Shown here: piece after piece, positions 7,557-15,049 of the stretch
How positions within the stretch are numbered: the first letter of the stretch is position 1
How the letters are laid out: every line of letters begins with the position of its first letter
NCBI RefSeq assembly: GCF_003330845.1
Contig: NZ_CP026121.1
Span: 8,475,501 to 8,539,500 of the forward strand
Direction: 5' to 3'
DNA length: 64,000 nucleotides
DNA from: Streptomyces sp. Go-475
Lineage (GTDB): Bacteria > Actinomycetota > Actinomycetes > Streptomycetales > Streptomycetaceae
Position numbers and translations under genes: made by a program
Notes under the pieces: generated by a model
What the model was told of the DNA's origin: nothing
Databases searched by the model: none
Seen by the model: the letters and a program-made list of their open reading frames with translations, nothing else

Positions 7557-7961
7557 GTGCCCGGAATCGACGAAAGTCTGCTGGAAGCCATGCGGCTGCC
7601 CGGTGCGCGAGGCGCCTCGGTGGTCGACTGGATCAGCGGTCTCGCCCTGGGCGCGGTGGGTGACGCACCGGGCGGCGACCCGGAGGCGACGGCCGCGGAG
7701 ACCGCCGAACTCGCCCGCCTCGCCACGGAGAGCGGCGCCCTCGCGCCGGCCGGCGGCGACGCGGGCGGGCCGTCCGGCAAGGAACCACCCGTGCAGGACC
7801 TGATCATCACGAACACCGACTCGTACCACCTGCTGAGGTTCGTCACCACGACCTTCGACAGCACGGTGTTCCTGCACTTATGGCTCGACCGCGCGGACGG
7901 CAACCTGGCCCTGGCCCGCATCCGGCTGGCCGAGATGGCGGACCGACTGGTGCTCGGATGA
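7557..7961 (+). CDS. Roadblock/LC7-like small protein (first gene of operon, contains a TTA codon)
   Basis: 134 residues from GTG 7557, with GGGGAGGGGA six bases upstream. The core (VVDWISGLALGAVGD, then DLIITNTDSYHLLRFV and a closing FLHLWLDRADGNLALARIRL) aligns by eye with the last domain of this operon (VDYTSGMALGTLGG; LITLNTQYHLIRLLKG; LYLVLDGSRANLAMARHQL). They are therefore paralogues of roadblock-like fold. Such proteins usually act as dimeric partners of small GTPases or as scaffolds. Codon 7878-7880 is TTA, the rare leucine codon that needs the bldA tRNA in Streptomyces, so expression may be tied to development. Its stop overlaps the next start (ATGA). Confidence 0.75.
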   Translation: MPGIDESLLEAMRLPGARGASVVDWISGLALGAVGDAPGGDPEATAAETAELARLATESGALAPAGGDAGGPSGKEPPVQDLIITNTDSYHLLRFVTTTFDSTVFLHLWLDRADGNLALARIRLAEMADRLVLG

Positions 7962-8740
7962 TCGCCCCGATGCTGACCGCACACACGGACGAACCGGCCT
8001 CGGTCCTGCTCGGCACCCTCGCGGCCCAGGGCGCGAGCGGTGCCCTGTCCACCGAGTCGGGGATCGTCTACCTCGCGGCGGGACACGTCGTCCACGTCGA
8101 ATCCGCCGTCACACCCGACCTCGGCGACCTGCTCACCCACAGCGGAGCGCTCGCCGCGGACGGCTGGTGGGCGGCGATCGACCAGGCCGGCCGCCGCTGC
8201 CGGGTCGGCCGACAGCTCGTCGACAGCGGCCACCTCGCCGCCGGCGCGCTGGAGTTGTGCCACCTCGGCGCCCTCTTCGACGCGGCGTACTTCGTCCTCG
8301 CCCACGACGGACCGGCCCTCCGCTTCCGCCCGGGAGTCGCGCACTGGCTCGGCGCGGTCCGCTCCGTACCGGTGGACACCGTCCTGCGGGAGTCCCGGCG
8401 CCGCCGCGAACTGCTGCACCGCATATGGCCCGAACCCGCCATCGACGTCGCGCCGCTCGCCCGCGTGCCGGGCGACCCCGTGGAACTGCCCGCCCGCCGC
8501 GGCCGGATCCTCGCCCAGGTCGACGGCGTCCGCACCGCCGCCCAGATCGCGACGGCCCTGGCCTGCCGCACCTTCCACACCCTCGTCGAACTCCGCCGTC
8601 TGGCCGCGGCCGGGCTGGTCGTCCCCGCAGACCCCGCCACCGCGTCCACCGCGCCGGGACCCGCCCCCCTGCCTGCGGCACCGGACGAGCCCGACACCGC
8701 ACTGCTGCGACGGCTCCTGCACGCCTTGGAGGCACTGTGA
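7958..8740 (+). CDS. DUF4388-like / response-effector protein
   Basis: 260 residues from ATG 7958, which overlaps the previous stop by ATGA and is thus translationally coupled. The first ~110 residues (ASVLLGTLAAQGASGALSTE, IVYLAAGHVVHVESA, GRQLVDSGHLAAGALE) match the pattern of DUF4388 proteins: a small domain that writes out the use of a test value, found in bacterial polarity and signalling proteins. A C-terminal winged-helix-like part (ILAQVDGVRTAAQIATALAC, LVELRRLAAAGLVVP) follows. It sits between roadblock-like genes, so it probably works with them in one complex. No enzyme motif is seen. Confidence 0.65.
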   Translation: MIAPMLTAHTDEPASVLLGTLAAQGASGALSTESGIVYLAAGHVVHVESAVTPDLGDLLTHSGALAADGWWAAIDQAGRRCRVGRQLVDSGHLAAGALELCHLGALFDAAYFVLAHDGPALRFRPGVAHWLGAVRSVPVDTVLRESRRRRELLHRIWPEPAIDVAPLARVPGDPVELPARRGRILAQVDGVRTAAQIATALACRTFHTLVELRRLAAAGLVVPADPATASTAPGPAPLPAAPDEPDTALLRRLLHALEAL

Positions 8741-8778
8741 TCCGCGCGCGACGACAGCGTGCCGAAAGGAGACTGCTC

Positions 8779-9882
8779 ATGGCCGTCGAGACCGACGTCC
8801 TGGACGAACTGCGCCGGCTCCGCACCCGCGTGCCCGGGGTGACCGGCTCCCTCGCGGCCACCGTCGACGGACTGGTCCTCGCCCACGACGTACCGGAGAC
8901 CGAGCCGGAGGGACTCGCGGCGCTCACCGCCGCCGCCCTCGGCGTGGCGTACCGGATGACCGACGCGGCCGCCCGCGGCGACTTCCGCGAACTCCTCGTA
9001 CGGGGCGCCCACGGCTACGTCGCGACCTACGCGGCAGGGACCACCGCCGTCCTCACCCTCCTGGCCGAGGACCGCGTCAACGTCGGCCGCCTCCACCTGG
9101 AGGGCCGCCGCGGCGGCGCCCGCATCGCCGACCTGGTGGCCACGCGCGTCGGCCCGGGCACCGGCCGCCACGCCGACCGACCGACACCGACGCCCGCACA
9201 GATACCGCGACAGACACCGATGCCCACACAGACACCGGCGCCGGCACCGGCGTCGGCAGCAGCCGCACCCCCGTCCCCGTCCCCGTCCCCACCCACACGC
9301 TCCCGCGCCCGCTCCCGAAGAGCACCTCGCCACAGCGCCCCCGGCCACCGCCCGCCCCATCGGCACCCTCCCGGTACGCACCCCGCAGCGGCCCACCCAC
9401 CCGCCGCGCCCGCAGACCGGCAGCTGAGCCGCACGAACCCCCCGACCGAACAGACACCGACCGAAGCGACACCGACCGAGCGACACCGAACGAAAGGAAC
9501 CGACCGCATGGCCAACACGGAGACCGCCCTGAAGGAATGCCTGAGCTCCATCGACGGAGCCACGGCCGCCGCCCTCGTCGACTACACCAGCGGCATGGCC
9601 CTCGGCACCCTCGGCGGCAGCAAGGACTTCGACCTGGAAGTCGCCGCCGCCGGCAACACCGACGTCGTACGGGCCAAGCTGCGCACCATGGAACACCTGG
9701 GGCTGAAGGAGGAGATCGAGGACATCCTGATCACCCTGAACACCCAGTACCACCTCATCCGCCTGCTCAAGGGGCGCGGGGGCAGCGGGCTGTTCCTCTA
9801 CCTCGTGCTGGACGGGAGCCGGGCCAACCTGGCCATGGCCCGCCACCAGCTCCGCCGGATCGAAGCCGACCTGGAGGTCTGA
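8779..9882 (+). CDS. Roadblock/LC7 protein fused in frame to a second roadblock-like domain
   Basis: ATG 8779 has AAAGGAGA six bases upstream; an in-frame GTG at 8737 overlaps the previous stop (GTGA) and is an alternative. Residues 1-130 are a classical roadblock/LC7 domain (VPGVTGSLAATVDGLVLAHD; AAALGVAYRMTD; TTAVLTLLAEDRVNVGRLHLE). About 110 residues of Pro/Thr/Ala/Arg-rich linker follow (9170-9507). The frame then continues without a stop into a second domain paralogous to the first gene of the operon. Either this is a 367-residue two-domain protein, or two genes whose boundary was lost: codon bias in the linker favours another frame (see findings), and a ribosome binding site precedes the ATG at 9508. 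Confidence 0.6.
   Translation: MAVETDVLDELRRLRTRVPGVTGSLAATVDGLVLAHDVPETEPEGLAALTAAALGVAYRMTDAAARGDFRELLVRGAHGYVATYAAGTTAVLTLLAEDRVNVGRLHLEGRRGGARIADLVATRVGPGTGRHADRPTPTPAQIPRQTPMPTQTPAPAPASAAAAPPSPSPSPPTRSRARSRRAPRHSAPGHRPPHRHPPGTHPAAAHPPAAPADRQLSRTNPPTEQTPTEATPTERHRTKGTDRMANTETALKECLSSIDGATAAALVDYTSGMALGTLGGSKDFDLEVAAAGNTDVVRAKLRTMEHLGLKEEIEDILITLNTQYHLIRLLKGRGGSGLFLYLVLDGSRANLAMARHQLRRIEADLEV
9508..9882 (+). CDS. Roadblock-like small protein, internal start of the preceding frame
   Basis: 124 residues if translation begins at ATG 9508, preceded by GAAAGGAA at 9491-9498. The protein MANTETALKECLSSIDGATA onward is a compact single domain with a clean N-terminus, which argues that this is the true native start and that the long fusion is fortuitous or the product of a lost stop. 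It is a paralogue of the gene at 7557 (same TSGMALG, LNTQYHLIRLL and SRANLAMAR blocks). A palindromic terminator follows at 9983-10016. This entry is an alternative reading of the C-terminal part of the 8779-9882 frame. Confidence 0.6.
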   Translation: MANTETALKECLSSIDGATAAALVDYTSGMALGTLGGSKDFDLEVAAAGNTDVVRAKLRTMEHLGLKEEIEDILITLNTQYHLIRLLKGRGGSGLFLYLVLDGSRANLAMARHQLRRIEADLEV

Positions 9883-9982
9883 ACCGGCACCACCGGACGG
9901 GAGCCCTCCGCGACGGACCAGGCGTGGAGGGCCCCGCCATGCCGGGCTCCGGTCCGGCGGGGTGAGGCCGGAGCTGCGGCTT

Positions 9983-10016
9983 CGGCAGCCGGCCGACGAC
10001 CGGGCGCCGGCTGCCG
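9983..10016. terminator. Terminator between convergent operon and hydrolase gene
   Basis: A perfect 11-base inverted repeat, CGGCAGCCGGC pairing with GCCGGCTGCCG, with a 12-base loop. It sits between the convergent stops at 9882 and 10022 and can serve both directions. Confidence 0.7.
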
Positions 10017-10021
10017 CACGG

Positions 10022-10996
10022 CTAACCCCGAAGGCCGCCCAGCCACTCGACCAGCAGCCGGTTGGTCTCGGCGGGACGTTCCTGCTGGAGGAAGTGGCCG
10101 CAGCCGTCGAGGATGTGGGACGCCGTCAGGCCCGGCAGTGTGGCCGGGAACGCCTCGATCGCGTCGGCGAGCCAGGTCGTGGACGCGTCCAGGCCGCCGC
10201 CGATGAACAGCGACGGCTGGGTGACGGGCGCGCCGGCGAAGTCCGCCAGGTCCTCCCAGTCGCGGTCCATGTTCCGGTAGCGGTTCAGGGCGCCGGTCAT
10301 GCCCGTGCGCTCGAACTCCCCGGCGTAGACGTCGAGGTCCGTCTCGCTCAGCCAGCGCGGCAGCCGGCCGACGGGGAACCGGTCGCGCAACCGGCCGCCC
10401 CGCGCCACGAAATGCGGGTCGGCTTCGGGCATCGTGTCCGCGGACAGAGCCGCGTAGAAGCCCGCGAGCCAGCCGCGCACGTCGGGCTCGACCTCCGTCT
10501 CGGCCCGGCCCGGCTCCTGGAAGTAGGAGACGTAGAACTCCTCGTCGCCGCCCATCCCCGCGAACACCTCACTCGGCCTGGGGCCGCCGGGCGGCGTGTA
10601 GGGCACGCTCAGCAGCCCCACCGCGCGGAACACGTCGGGCCGGACCAGCGCGGAGGTCGCGGCGATCGTCGCACCCCAGTCGTGCCCGACGAGCACGGCG
10701 GACCGCTCGCCCAGCGCCTCCACCACGGCGACGTTGTCCGTCACCAGCTCCATGAGCCGGTACGCCGCCACGTCGGCGGGCCGGGACGAGCGTCCGTAGC
10801 CGCGGACGTCGACGGCCACCGCCCGGTAACCGGCCGCGGCCAGCGCGGGCAGTTGGTGGCGCCAGGCGTACCAGGACTCGGGGAATCCGTGCAGCAGGAG
10901 CACGAGCGGCCCGTCCCCCTGTTCCACGAGGTGGGTGCGGCCGGCCGGTGACGGCACGAGGCGGTGCGTGCGGTCGACGGCGGACGTCTGCGGCAT
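10022..10996 (-). CDS. Alpha/beta hydrolase, epoxide-hydrolase-like
   Basis: 324 residues from ATG 10996, preceded by GGGAG; an upstream in-frame start at 11035 lacks this support. Oxyanion-hole motif HGFPESWYAW, nucleophile elbow GHDWGA (aspartate nucleophile, as in epoxide hydrolases and haloalkane dehalogenases) and late histidine in GCGHFLQQE are all present. The sequence between (cap region with two tyrosines, e.g. EFYVSYFQEP and ALNRYRN) fits soluble epoxide hydrolases, where cap tyrosines polarise the epoxide. It probably opens epoxides to diols in the cytoplasm; the substrate is unknown. It is monocistronic, convergent with the roadblock operon. Confidence 0.88.
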   Translation of the reverse strand: MPQTSAVDRTHRLVPSPAGRTHLVEQGDGPLVLLLHGFPESWYAWRHQLPALAAAGYRAVAVDVRGYGRSSRPADVAAYRLMELVTDNVAVVEALGERSAVLVGHDWGATIAATSALVRPDVFRAVGLLSVPYTPPGGPRPSEVFAGMGGDEEFYVSYFQEPGRAETEVEPDVRGWLAGFYAALSADTMPEADPHFVARGGRLRDRFPVGRLPRWLSETDLDVYAGEFERTGMTGALNRYRNMDRDWEDLADFAGAPVTQPSLFIGGGLDASTTWLADAIEAFPATLPGLTASHILDGCGHFLQQERPAETNRLLVEWLGGLRG

Positions 10997-11093
10997 GGAT
11001 ACTCCCGGGATGCGCAGTGGGACGCTCGGTCCCACCGATCATCCGGCGCCCGCCGCGCCGCGCACCAAGCGTGTTGCCGGTTCGGCAAAAGGC

Positions 11094-11588
11094 TCAGCCG
11101 TGGAACGTGATGTACCCGTTGCCGTCCTTGTCGGAGCCGCTCTTGGTGTACGAGTGCACGTCGGCCCGGCTGCCGGACGGCTTGTACACGTAGATCGTGT
11201 CCTTGTCGTTGTTCCACATGAAGTTGCAGTTGTCGCGGTAGACGACGTTGTTCGCGTCGGAGTCGGACCCGTTGCCGCCGCGCAGCTTCACGTAGTCACC
11301 CGGCTGAAGGGTGTGGTTCGCGGTGAAGGTGAACTTGTTCCCGGCGGCGTCCTTCACGACGTAGCCCTTGAGGTTCACCGTCGTCGACCGCGAGTAGTTC
11401 TTGATCTTCAGGTACTCCTCGTCGGTGTTCCCCGTCCGGCAGTTGTTGGAGTCGCGGCCGGGGGCGTCGTACTGGACACCGCCGATCTTCAGCGCGGAGT
11501 TGTACTCGGCGGCCTGGGCCGGGGCCGCCGTCAGGGCGGTCAGGGCTCCGGCAGCGGCGGCCGTGGCGGCGACAAGGCGTATACGCAT
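11094..11588 (-). CDS. Secreted lamin-tail-domain protein
   Basis: 164 residues from ATG 11588, with AAGGGGGG upstream. Residues 1-26 (MRIRLVAATAAAAGALTALT then AAPAQAA) are a signal peptide cleaved at AQA-A. The mature part reads EEYLKIKNYSRSTTVNLKGY, then DAAGNKFTF and LQPGDYVKLRGG, which is the immunoglobulin-like lamin tail domain (LTD) found in bacterial extracellular proteins. The single-domain form, with two cysteines that could pair, is frequent in Streptomyces. Role unknown; LTDs are often attached to nucleases or surface proteins, but no enzyme domain is present here. Confidence 0.85.
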   Translation of the reverse strand: MRIRLVAATAAAAGALTALTAAPAQAAEYNSALKIGGVQYDAPGRDSNNCRTGNTDEEYLKIKNYSRSTTVNLKGYVVKDAAGNKFTFTANHTLQPGDYVKLRGGNGSDSDANNVVYRDNCNFMWNNDKDTIYVYKPSGSRADVHSYTKSGSDKDGNGYITFHG

Positions 11589-11679
11589 GGACGTTCGTCC
11601 CCCCTTGCATGCCTTCTGGTGAAGGCGATGTGATGGTTCGGTGAAGCGTCTGGATCGTACACGGTTCAAGCACGCATAA

Positions 11680-11714
11680 GGGCGGGTTCGGTGACATGGG
11701 CACCGAACCCGCCC
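11680..11714. terminator. Strong hairpin terminator downstream of fprA
   Basis: A perfect 14-base inverted repeat (GGGCGGGTTCGGTG pairing with CACCGAACCCGCCC) with a 7-base loop lies 18 bases beyond the stop of the minus-strand reductase gene. Confidence 0.8.
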
Positions 11715-11732
11715 CGCGGGTGGACGGAGAGG

Positions 11733-13097
11733 TCAGGCGCCGCTGGCGCGGAGCATGTCCTCGCGCTCGACGATCTTCACGCGCTCGCGTCCCTCCGGCT
11801 CGCCGAGGGCCTTCTCCGCGGCGTCCAGCCGGTACCAGCCGTCCCAGGTGGTGAAGCGGACGTCTCGCTCGGCGAGGAACGCGTCCACGGCCTCCGGCGC
11901 GGGAGTCGAGGGCGTGTGCAGCCGGCCGTTCGCGTAGTCGTCCAGCAGGTTCGACACCGTCTCGTTCGCGTCGCCCTTGGTGTGGCCGATCAGGCCCACG
12001 GGGCCACGCCGGATCCAGCCGGTGACGTACGTGGACTGCAGGTGCTCGCCGGACTCCTGCATGACCCGACCGCCCTCGTCCGGGACGGTGCCGGAGTCGA
12101 TGTCCCAGGGTAGCTTGGGCAGTTTGTCGGACAGGTAGCCCACCGCGCGGTAGACCGCGGTGACGTCCCACGTCTTGAACGTGCCGGTGCCCTTGACGTT
12201 GCCGGTGCCGTCGAGTTCCGTGCGCTCGGTGCGCAGGCCGACGACCTTGCCGTCCTCGCCGAGGACCTCGACCGGGGACTCGAAGAAGTGCAGGAAGAGC
12301 TTGTGGGGCCGGTCGCCGACGTCGCGGATCGCCCAGTTCTCCAGCGTCTTGGCGACCATGTCGGCCTGCTTGTTGCCGCGCCGGGTGGCGATCGAGCCCT
12401 CGTCGTAGTCGATGTCCTCGGGGTCGACGATGACCTCGATGTTGGGGGAGTGGTCCAGCTCCCGCAGCTCCATCGGGCTGAACTTCGCCTGCGCCGGGCC
12501 CCGGCGGCCGAACACGTGGATCTCCTTGGCCCGGTTGGCCTTCAGACCCTCGTACACGTTCGGCGGGATCTCCGTCGGCAGCAACTCGTCCGCCGTCTTG
12601 GCCAGCACGCGCGCGATGTCGAGCGCGACGTTGCCGACGCCGAGCACGGCGACCTTCTCCGCCTCCAGCGGCCAGGTGCGCGGCACGTCCGGGTGGCCGT
12701 CGTACCAGGAGACGAAGTCGGCGGCGCCGTAGGAGCCGTCGAGGTCGATGCCAGGGATGGACAGTGCCCGGTCGGCCATCGCGCCGGTGGCGAAGATCAC
12801 GCCGTCGTAGAACACGCGCAGGTCGTCCAGGCCGATGTCGGTGCCGTAGTCCACGTTGCCGAAGAGCCGGATCTGGGGCTTGTCGAGCACCTGGTGCAGG
12901 GCCGTGATGATGCCCTTGATCCGCGGGTGGTCGGGGGCGACGCCGTACCGGATCAGTCCGAACGGCGCCGGCATGCGCTCGAAGATGTCGATGGACACGC
13001 CGGGTTCGGCGGCCACCTCGGACTTGAGCAGGGCGTCGGCGGCGTAGATCCCGGCGGGGCCGGATCCGACGATGGCTACCCGCAGGGGGCGGGGCAT
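11733..13097 (-). CDS. fprA: Ferredoxin--NADP+ reductase, FprA (adrenodoxin reductase) type
   Basis: 454 residues from ATG 13097, with GAAGGGA upstream. The FAD-binding GSGPAGIYAADALL motif opens the protein. FGLIRYGVAPDHPRIKGI is the hallmark of adrenodoxin-reductase-like enzymes, and VLGVGNVALDIARVL is the NADPH-binding motif. HVFGRRGPAQAKFSPMELREL and GWIRRGPVGLIGHTKGDA are also family signatures. It moves electrons between NADPH and ferredoxin, often to feed cytochromes P450. An iron-box-like palindrome 51 bases upstream suggests induction under iron limitation, which is reasonable for a reductase that can also support iron release from siderophores. A strong terminator follows. Confidence 0.94.
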   Translation of the reverse strand: MPRPLRVAIVGSGPAGIYAADALLKSEVAAEPGVSIDIFERMPAPFGLIRYGVAPDHPRIKGIITALHQVLDKPQIRLFGNVDYGTDIGLDDLRVFYDGVIFATGAMADRALSIPGIDLDGSYGAADFVSWYDGHPDVPRTWPLEAEKVAVLGVGNVALDIARVLAKTADELLPTEIPPNVYEGLKANRAKEIHVFGRRGPAQAKFSPMELRELDHSPNIEVIVDPEDIDYDEGSIATRRGNKQADMVAKTLENWAIRDVGDRPHKLFLHFFESPVEVLGEDGKVVGLRTERTELDGTGNVKGTGTFKTWDVTAVYRAVGYLSDKLPKLPWDIDSGTVPDEGGRVMQESGEHLQSTYVTGWIRRGPVGLIGHTKGDANETVSNLLDDYANGRLHTPSTPAPEAVDAFLAERDVRFTTWDGWYRLDAAEKALGEPEGRERVKIVEREDMLRASGA

Positions 13098-13147
13098 GGT
13101 CAGGTTCCCTTCGAGCGGCGACAAGCGATCTCGACGGGAAGCCTAAA

Positions 13148-13163
13148 CTAAGGCAAGCCTAAG
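13148..13163. promoter_or_regulatory. Iron-box-like palindrome (candidate DmdR1/IdeR site) upstream of fprA
   Basis: CTAAGGCAAGCCTAAG matches its own reverse complement at 12 of 16 positions. It closely resembles the TTAGGnnnGCCTAA-type core of DtxR-family iron boxes (consensus TTAGGTTAGGCTAACCTAA). It sits 51-66 bases upstream of the fprA start, where a promoter should be, in otherwise rather AT-rich DNA. The family assignment is inference. Confidence 0.6.
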
Positions 13164-13317
13164 TCGGTATGCGGGTCCGCTCTATGAGCTCATAAGGCTA
13201 CTTTATGGGCAGGTGTCCGGCTCCTGCCGCGGCACCCTCGCACACGTCCCCGGGAACTCGAACGCGGGCATCGGCGAACAGCAGTCGACCATGCCCGTGA
13301 CGTCGAAGGAAGGCCCC

Positions 13318-13383
13318 ATGGACCTGAGAGGCGACCGGCCGGACCCGCGAGGCGACCGGCCGGACCCGCGAGGTGACCGGTGA
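13318..13383 (+). CDS. 21-residue leader peptide overlapping the sigma factor start
   Basis: ATG 13318 is preceded by an excellent ribosome binding site, GAAGGAAGG at 13305-13313. It encodes 21 residues of repeated RGDRPDP built from a 21-base tandem repeat (13327-13380), and its TGA overlaps the GTG start of the sigma factor (GTGA at 13380-13383). The sigma gene itself has no separate ribosome binding site, so its translation is probably coupled to this small frame. An in-frame ATG at 13291 would add nine residues but lacks the ribosome binding site. Whether the peptide has a function of its own is unknown. Confidence 0.5.
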   Translation: MDLRGDRPDPRGDRPDPRGDR

Positions 13384-14057
13384 CCGCGCCCCCGAGCGTC
13401 GGAGCCCGCCGCGCCCCCGGCCGGTGCGACGAGTCCGACGCCTCGGTGATCGAGCGGTCGCAGGAGGACCCCGACGCGTTCGCGGTGCTCTTCGACCGCT
13501 ACGCCGACGACATCCACCGGTACATCGCCCGGCGGCTCGGCACCGAGGCGGCCGACGACCTGATGGCCGAGACCTTCGTCACCGCCTTCCAGCAGCGCCG
13601 CCGCTACGACCTGGCGCGGTCGCCCGCTCGCCCCTGGCTGTACGGCATCGCCACCAACCTCGTCGGCCGGCACCGGCGCGCCGAGGCCCGCCGGCTGCGT
13701 GCCCTGTCCCGCGTCGCCGCGGAGGCACCGGGCGAACGCGGCGGTGACACCGAGCCGTTGGCGGACCGGGTCGCCGCCCGGGTCAGCGCCGAGGGCTCAC
13801 GCGCCGCCCTGGCCGGGGCCCTCGCGGCGCTGCCCGCCCGTCACCGCGATGTGCTGCTGGTGATCGCCTGGGGCGACCTCGACTACGCGGAGGCCGCGCA
13901 GGCCCTCGACATCCCGGTGGGCACCGTCCGCTCCCGGCTGCACCGGGCCCGGAAGAAACTGCGCGAAGCGCTGGGCGGCTCGGATCCCACCGCCCCGCAC
14001 GACGAGACGGACGAGACCGGCCCGACCGGCGAGACGAAGGAGACCGCTCGTGGATGA
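13380..14057 (+). CDS. ECF RNA polymerase sigma factor
   Basis: 225 residues from GTG 13380. Region 2 (DPDAFAVLFDRYADDIHRYI, then DDLMAETFVTAFQQRRRYD) and region 4 (LPARHRDVLLVIAWGDLDYA, then GTVRSRLHRARKKLREAL) are clear. A Pro/Glu/Thr-rich tail follows. It is followed, with an 8-base overlap, by a CU044_5270-family membrane protein, the usual partner in this large actinobacterial sigma group, which may act as an anti-sigma or a cell-surface sensor. Translation is probably coupled to the upstream leader peptide. The promoter set it controls cannot be predicted from here. Confidence 0.93.
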   Translation: MTAPPSVGARRAPGRCDESDASVIERSQEDPDAFAVLFDRYADDIHRYIARRLGTEAADDLMAETFVTAFQQRRRYDLARSPARPWLYGIATNLVGRHRRAEARRLRALSRVAAEAPGERGGDTEPLADRVAARVSAEGSRAALAGALAALPARHRDVLLVIAWGDLDYAEAAQALDIPVGTVRSRLHRARKKLREALGGSDPTAPHDETDETGPTGETKETARG

Positions 14058-15012
14058 CCTCACCGCGGTGCGCGAACTGGAGGCCGACGTGCCCCCGCTG
14101 ACCGACCGGGCCCGCAACGAGGCCCGAGCCCGCCTCCTGCGGGCCGTCCACCGGGAAACCCACCCGGACGGCGTCCGGGCCTTCCCCCGCAGGCTCGCGC
14201 TCCGCACCGCCATCGCCGCGACGGCCACCGCGGCCGCGGCCACCGGCGCCGTCGTCCTGACGGCCGGCCGCGAGGAACGGGACGGCACGGCACCGCAGTT
14301 GGCCGGCGCGGCACGGCTCCTGCACCGGGCCGCCGAGCGGTCCCGCACCGACAGCGCGCACCTGCCGGTCCCGCGCGACGACCAGTACCTCTACACCAAG
14401 GAGACCACCACCCGTACGTACCTCAAGGGCGGGAAGACCCAGCGGTTCACCGACGAGAGCTGGCTGTCGGTCGACGGCTCCAAGCCCTCCCGGTACAGCT
14501 ACTACGGCCGGATCCTCGACGAACCTCCCCTGGGCGAGCACCAGGTGCGCTGGCCCCCCACGGAGTACGCGAAGCTCAAGAAGTGGCCCACGGATCCCGA
14601 CAAGCTCCTGGAGATCCTCAAAGTGCGCGCGGCGGACCGTCCGGAAGCCGACCGGGACGCCTACCTGAACGCCTGCCTGCTCATGCGCGGCCCCCGCGTG
14701 ATGCCGCCCGGCCTCCAGGCCGCCGCCTTCGAGGCCGTCGCCCAGCTGCCCGGCATCGAACTGGACCACCACGCGGTGGACGCGCTCGGACGCCACGGCG
14801 TCGCCGTCTCCCACCCCGGCCTGGCCTTCGCCTTCATCTTCGACCCGAAGACCTACGCCTACCTCGGTCTGCGGCAGGAAGGATCGAAGGGCGGCCGCTG
14901 GGTGGACGGCGAGCTGCGGGGCGGCCAGAAGTACACGGAGGTCAAGGGAGTGGTGGCGGTGGGGGTGGTGGACCGGATCGGACAGCGGCCCCCGGCGGGC
15001 ACGGTCCGGTGA
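14050..15012 (+). CDS. CU044_5270 family protein, partner of the ECF sigma factor
   Basis: 320 residues from GTG 14050, overlapping the sigma stop by 8 bases. There is a cytoplasmic N-terminal ~50 residues (TAVRELEADVPPLTDRARNE), one membrane segment near residues 55-75 (RTAIAATATAAAATGAVVLT), and a ~240-residue extracytoplasmic domain with YLYTKETTTRTY and WLSVDGSKPSRYSYYG. This layout fits the CU044_5270 family encoded beside ECF sigma factors in actinobacteria. By position it is expected to hold or release the sigma factor in response to an outside signal, but no zinc-binding anti-sigma motif is visible. Confidence 0.85.
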   Translation: MDDLTAVRELEADVPPLTDRARNEARARLLRAVHRETHPDGVRAFPRRLALRTAIAATATAAAATGAVVLTAGREERDGTAPQLAGAARLLHRAAERSRTDSAHLPVPRDDQYLYTKETTTRTYLKGGKTQRFTDESWLSVDGSKPSRYSYYGRILDEPPLGEHQVRWPPTEYAKLKKWPTDPDKLLEILKVRAADRPEADRDAYLNACLLMRGPRVMPPGLQAAAFEAVAQLPGIELDHHAVDALGRHGVAVSHPGLAFAFIFDPKTYAYLGLRQEGSKGGRWVDGELRGGQKYTEVKGVVAVGVVDRIGQRPPAGTVR

Positions 15013-15049
15013 CGCGTCCGACGGCGCCGACGTCACCCCCGCCTTCCGC

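Noticed and set aside
8040..9965. 641-residue plus-strand frame across the roadblock operon
   Set aside because: Most of it is a shadow of the operon in another frame. Only its stretch at 9170-9500 is of interest, as evidence of a frameshifted linker.
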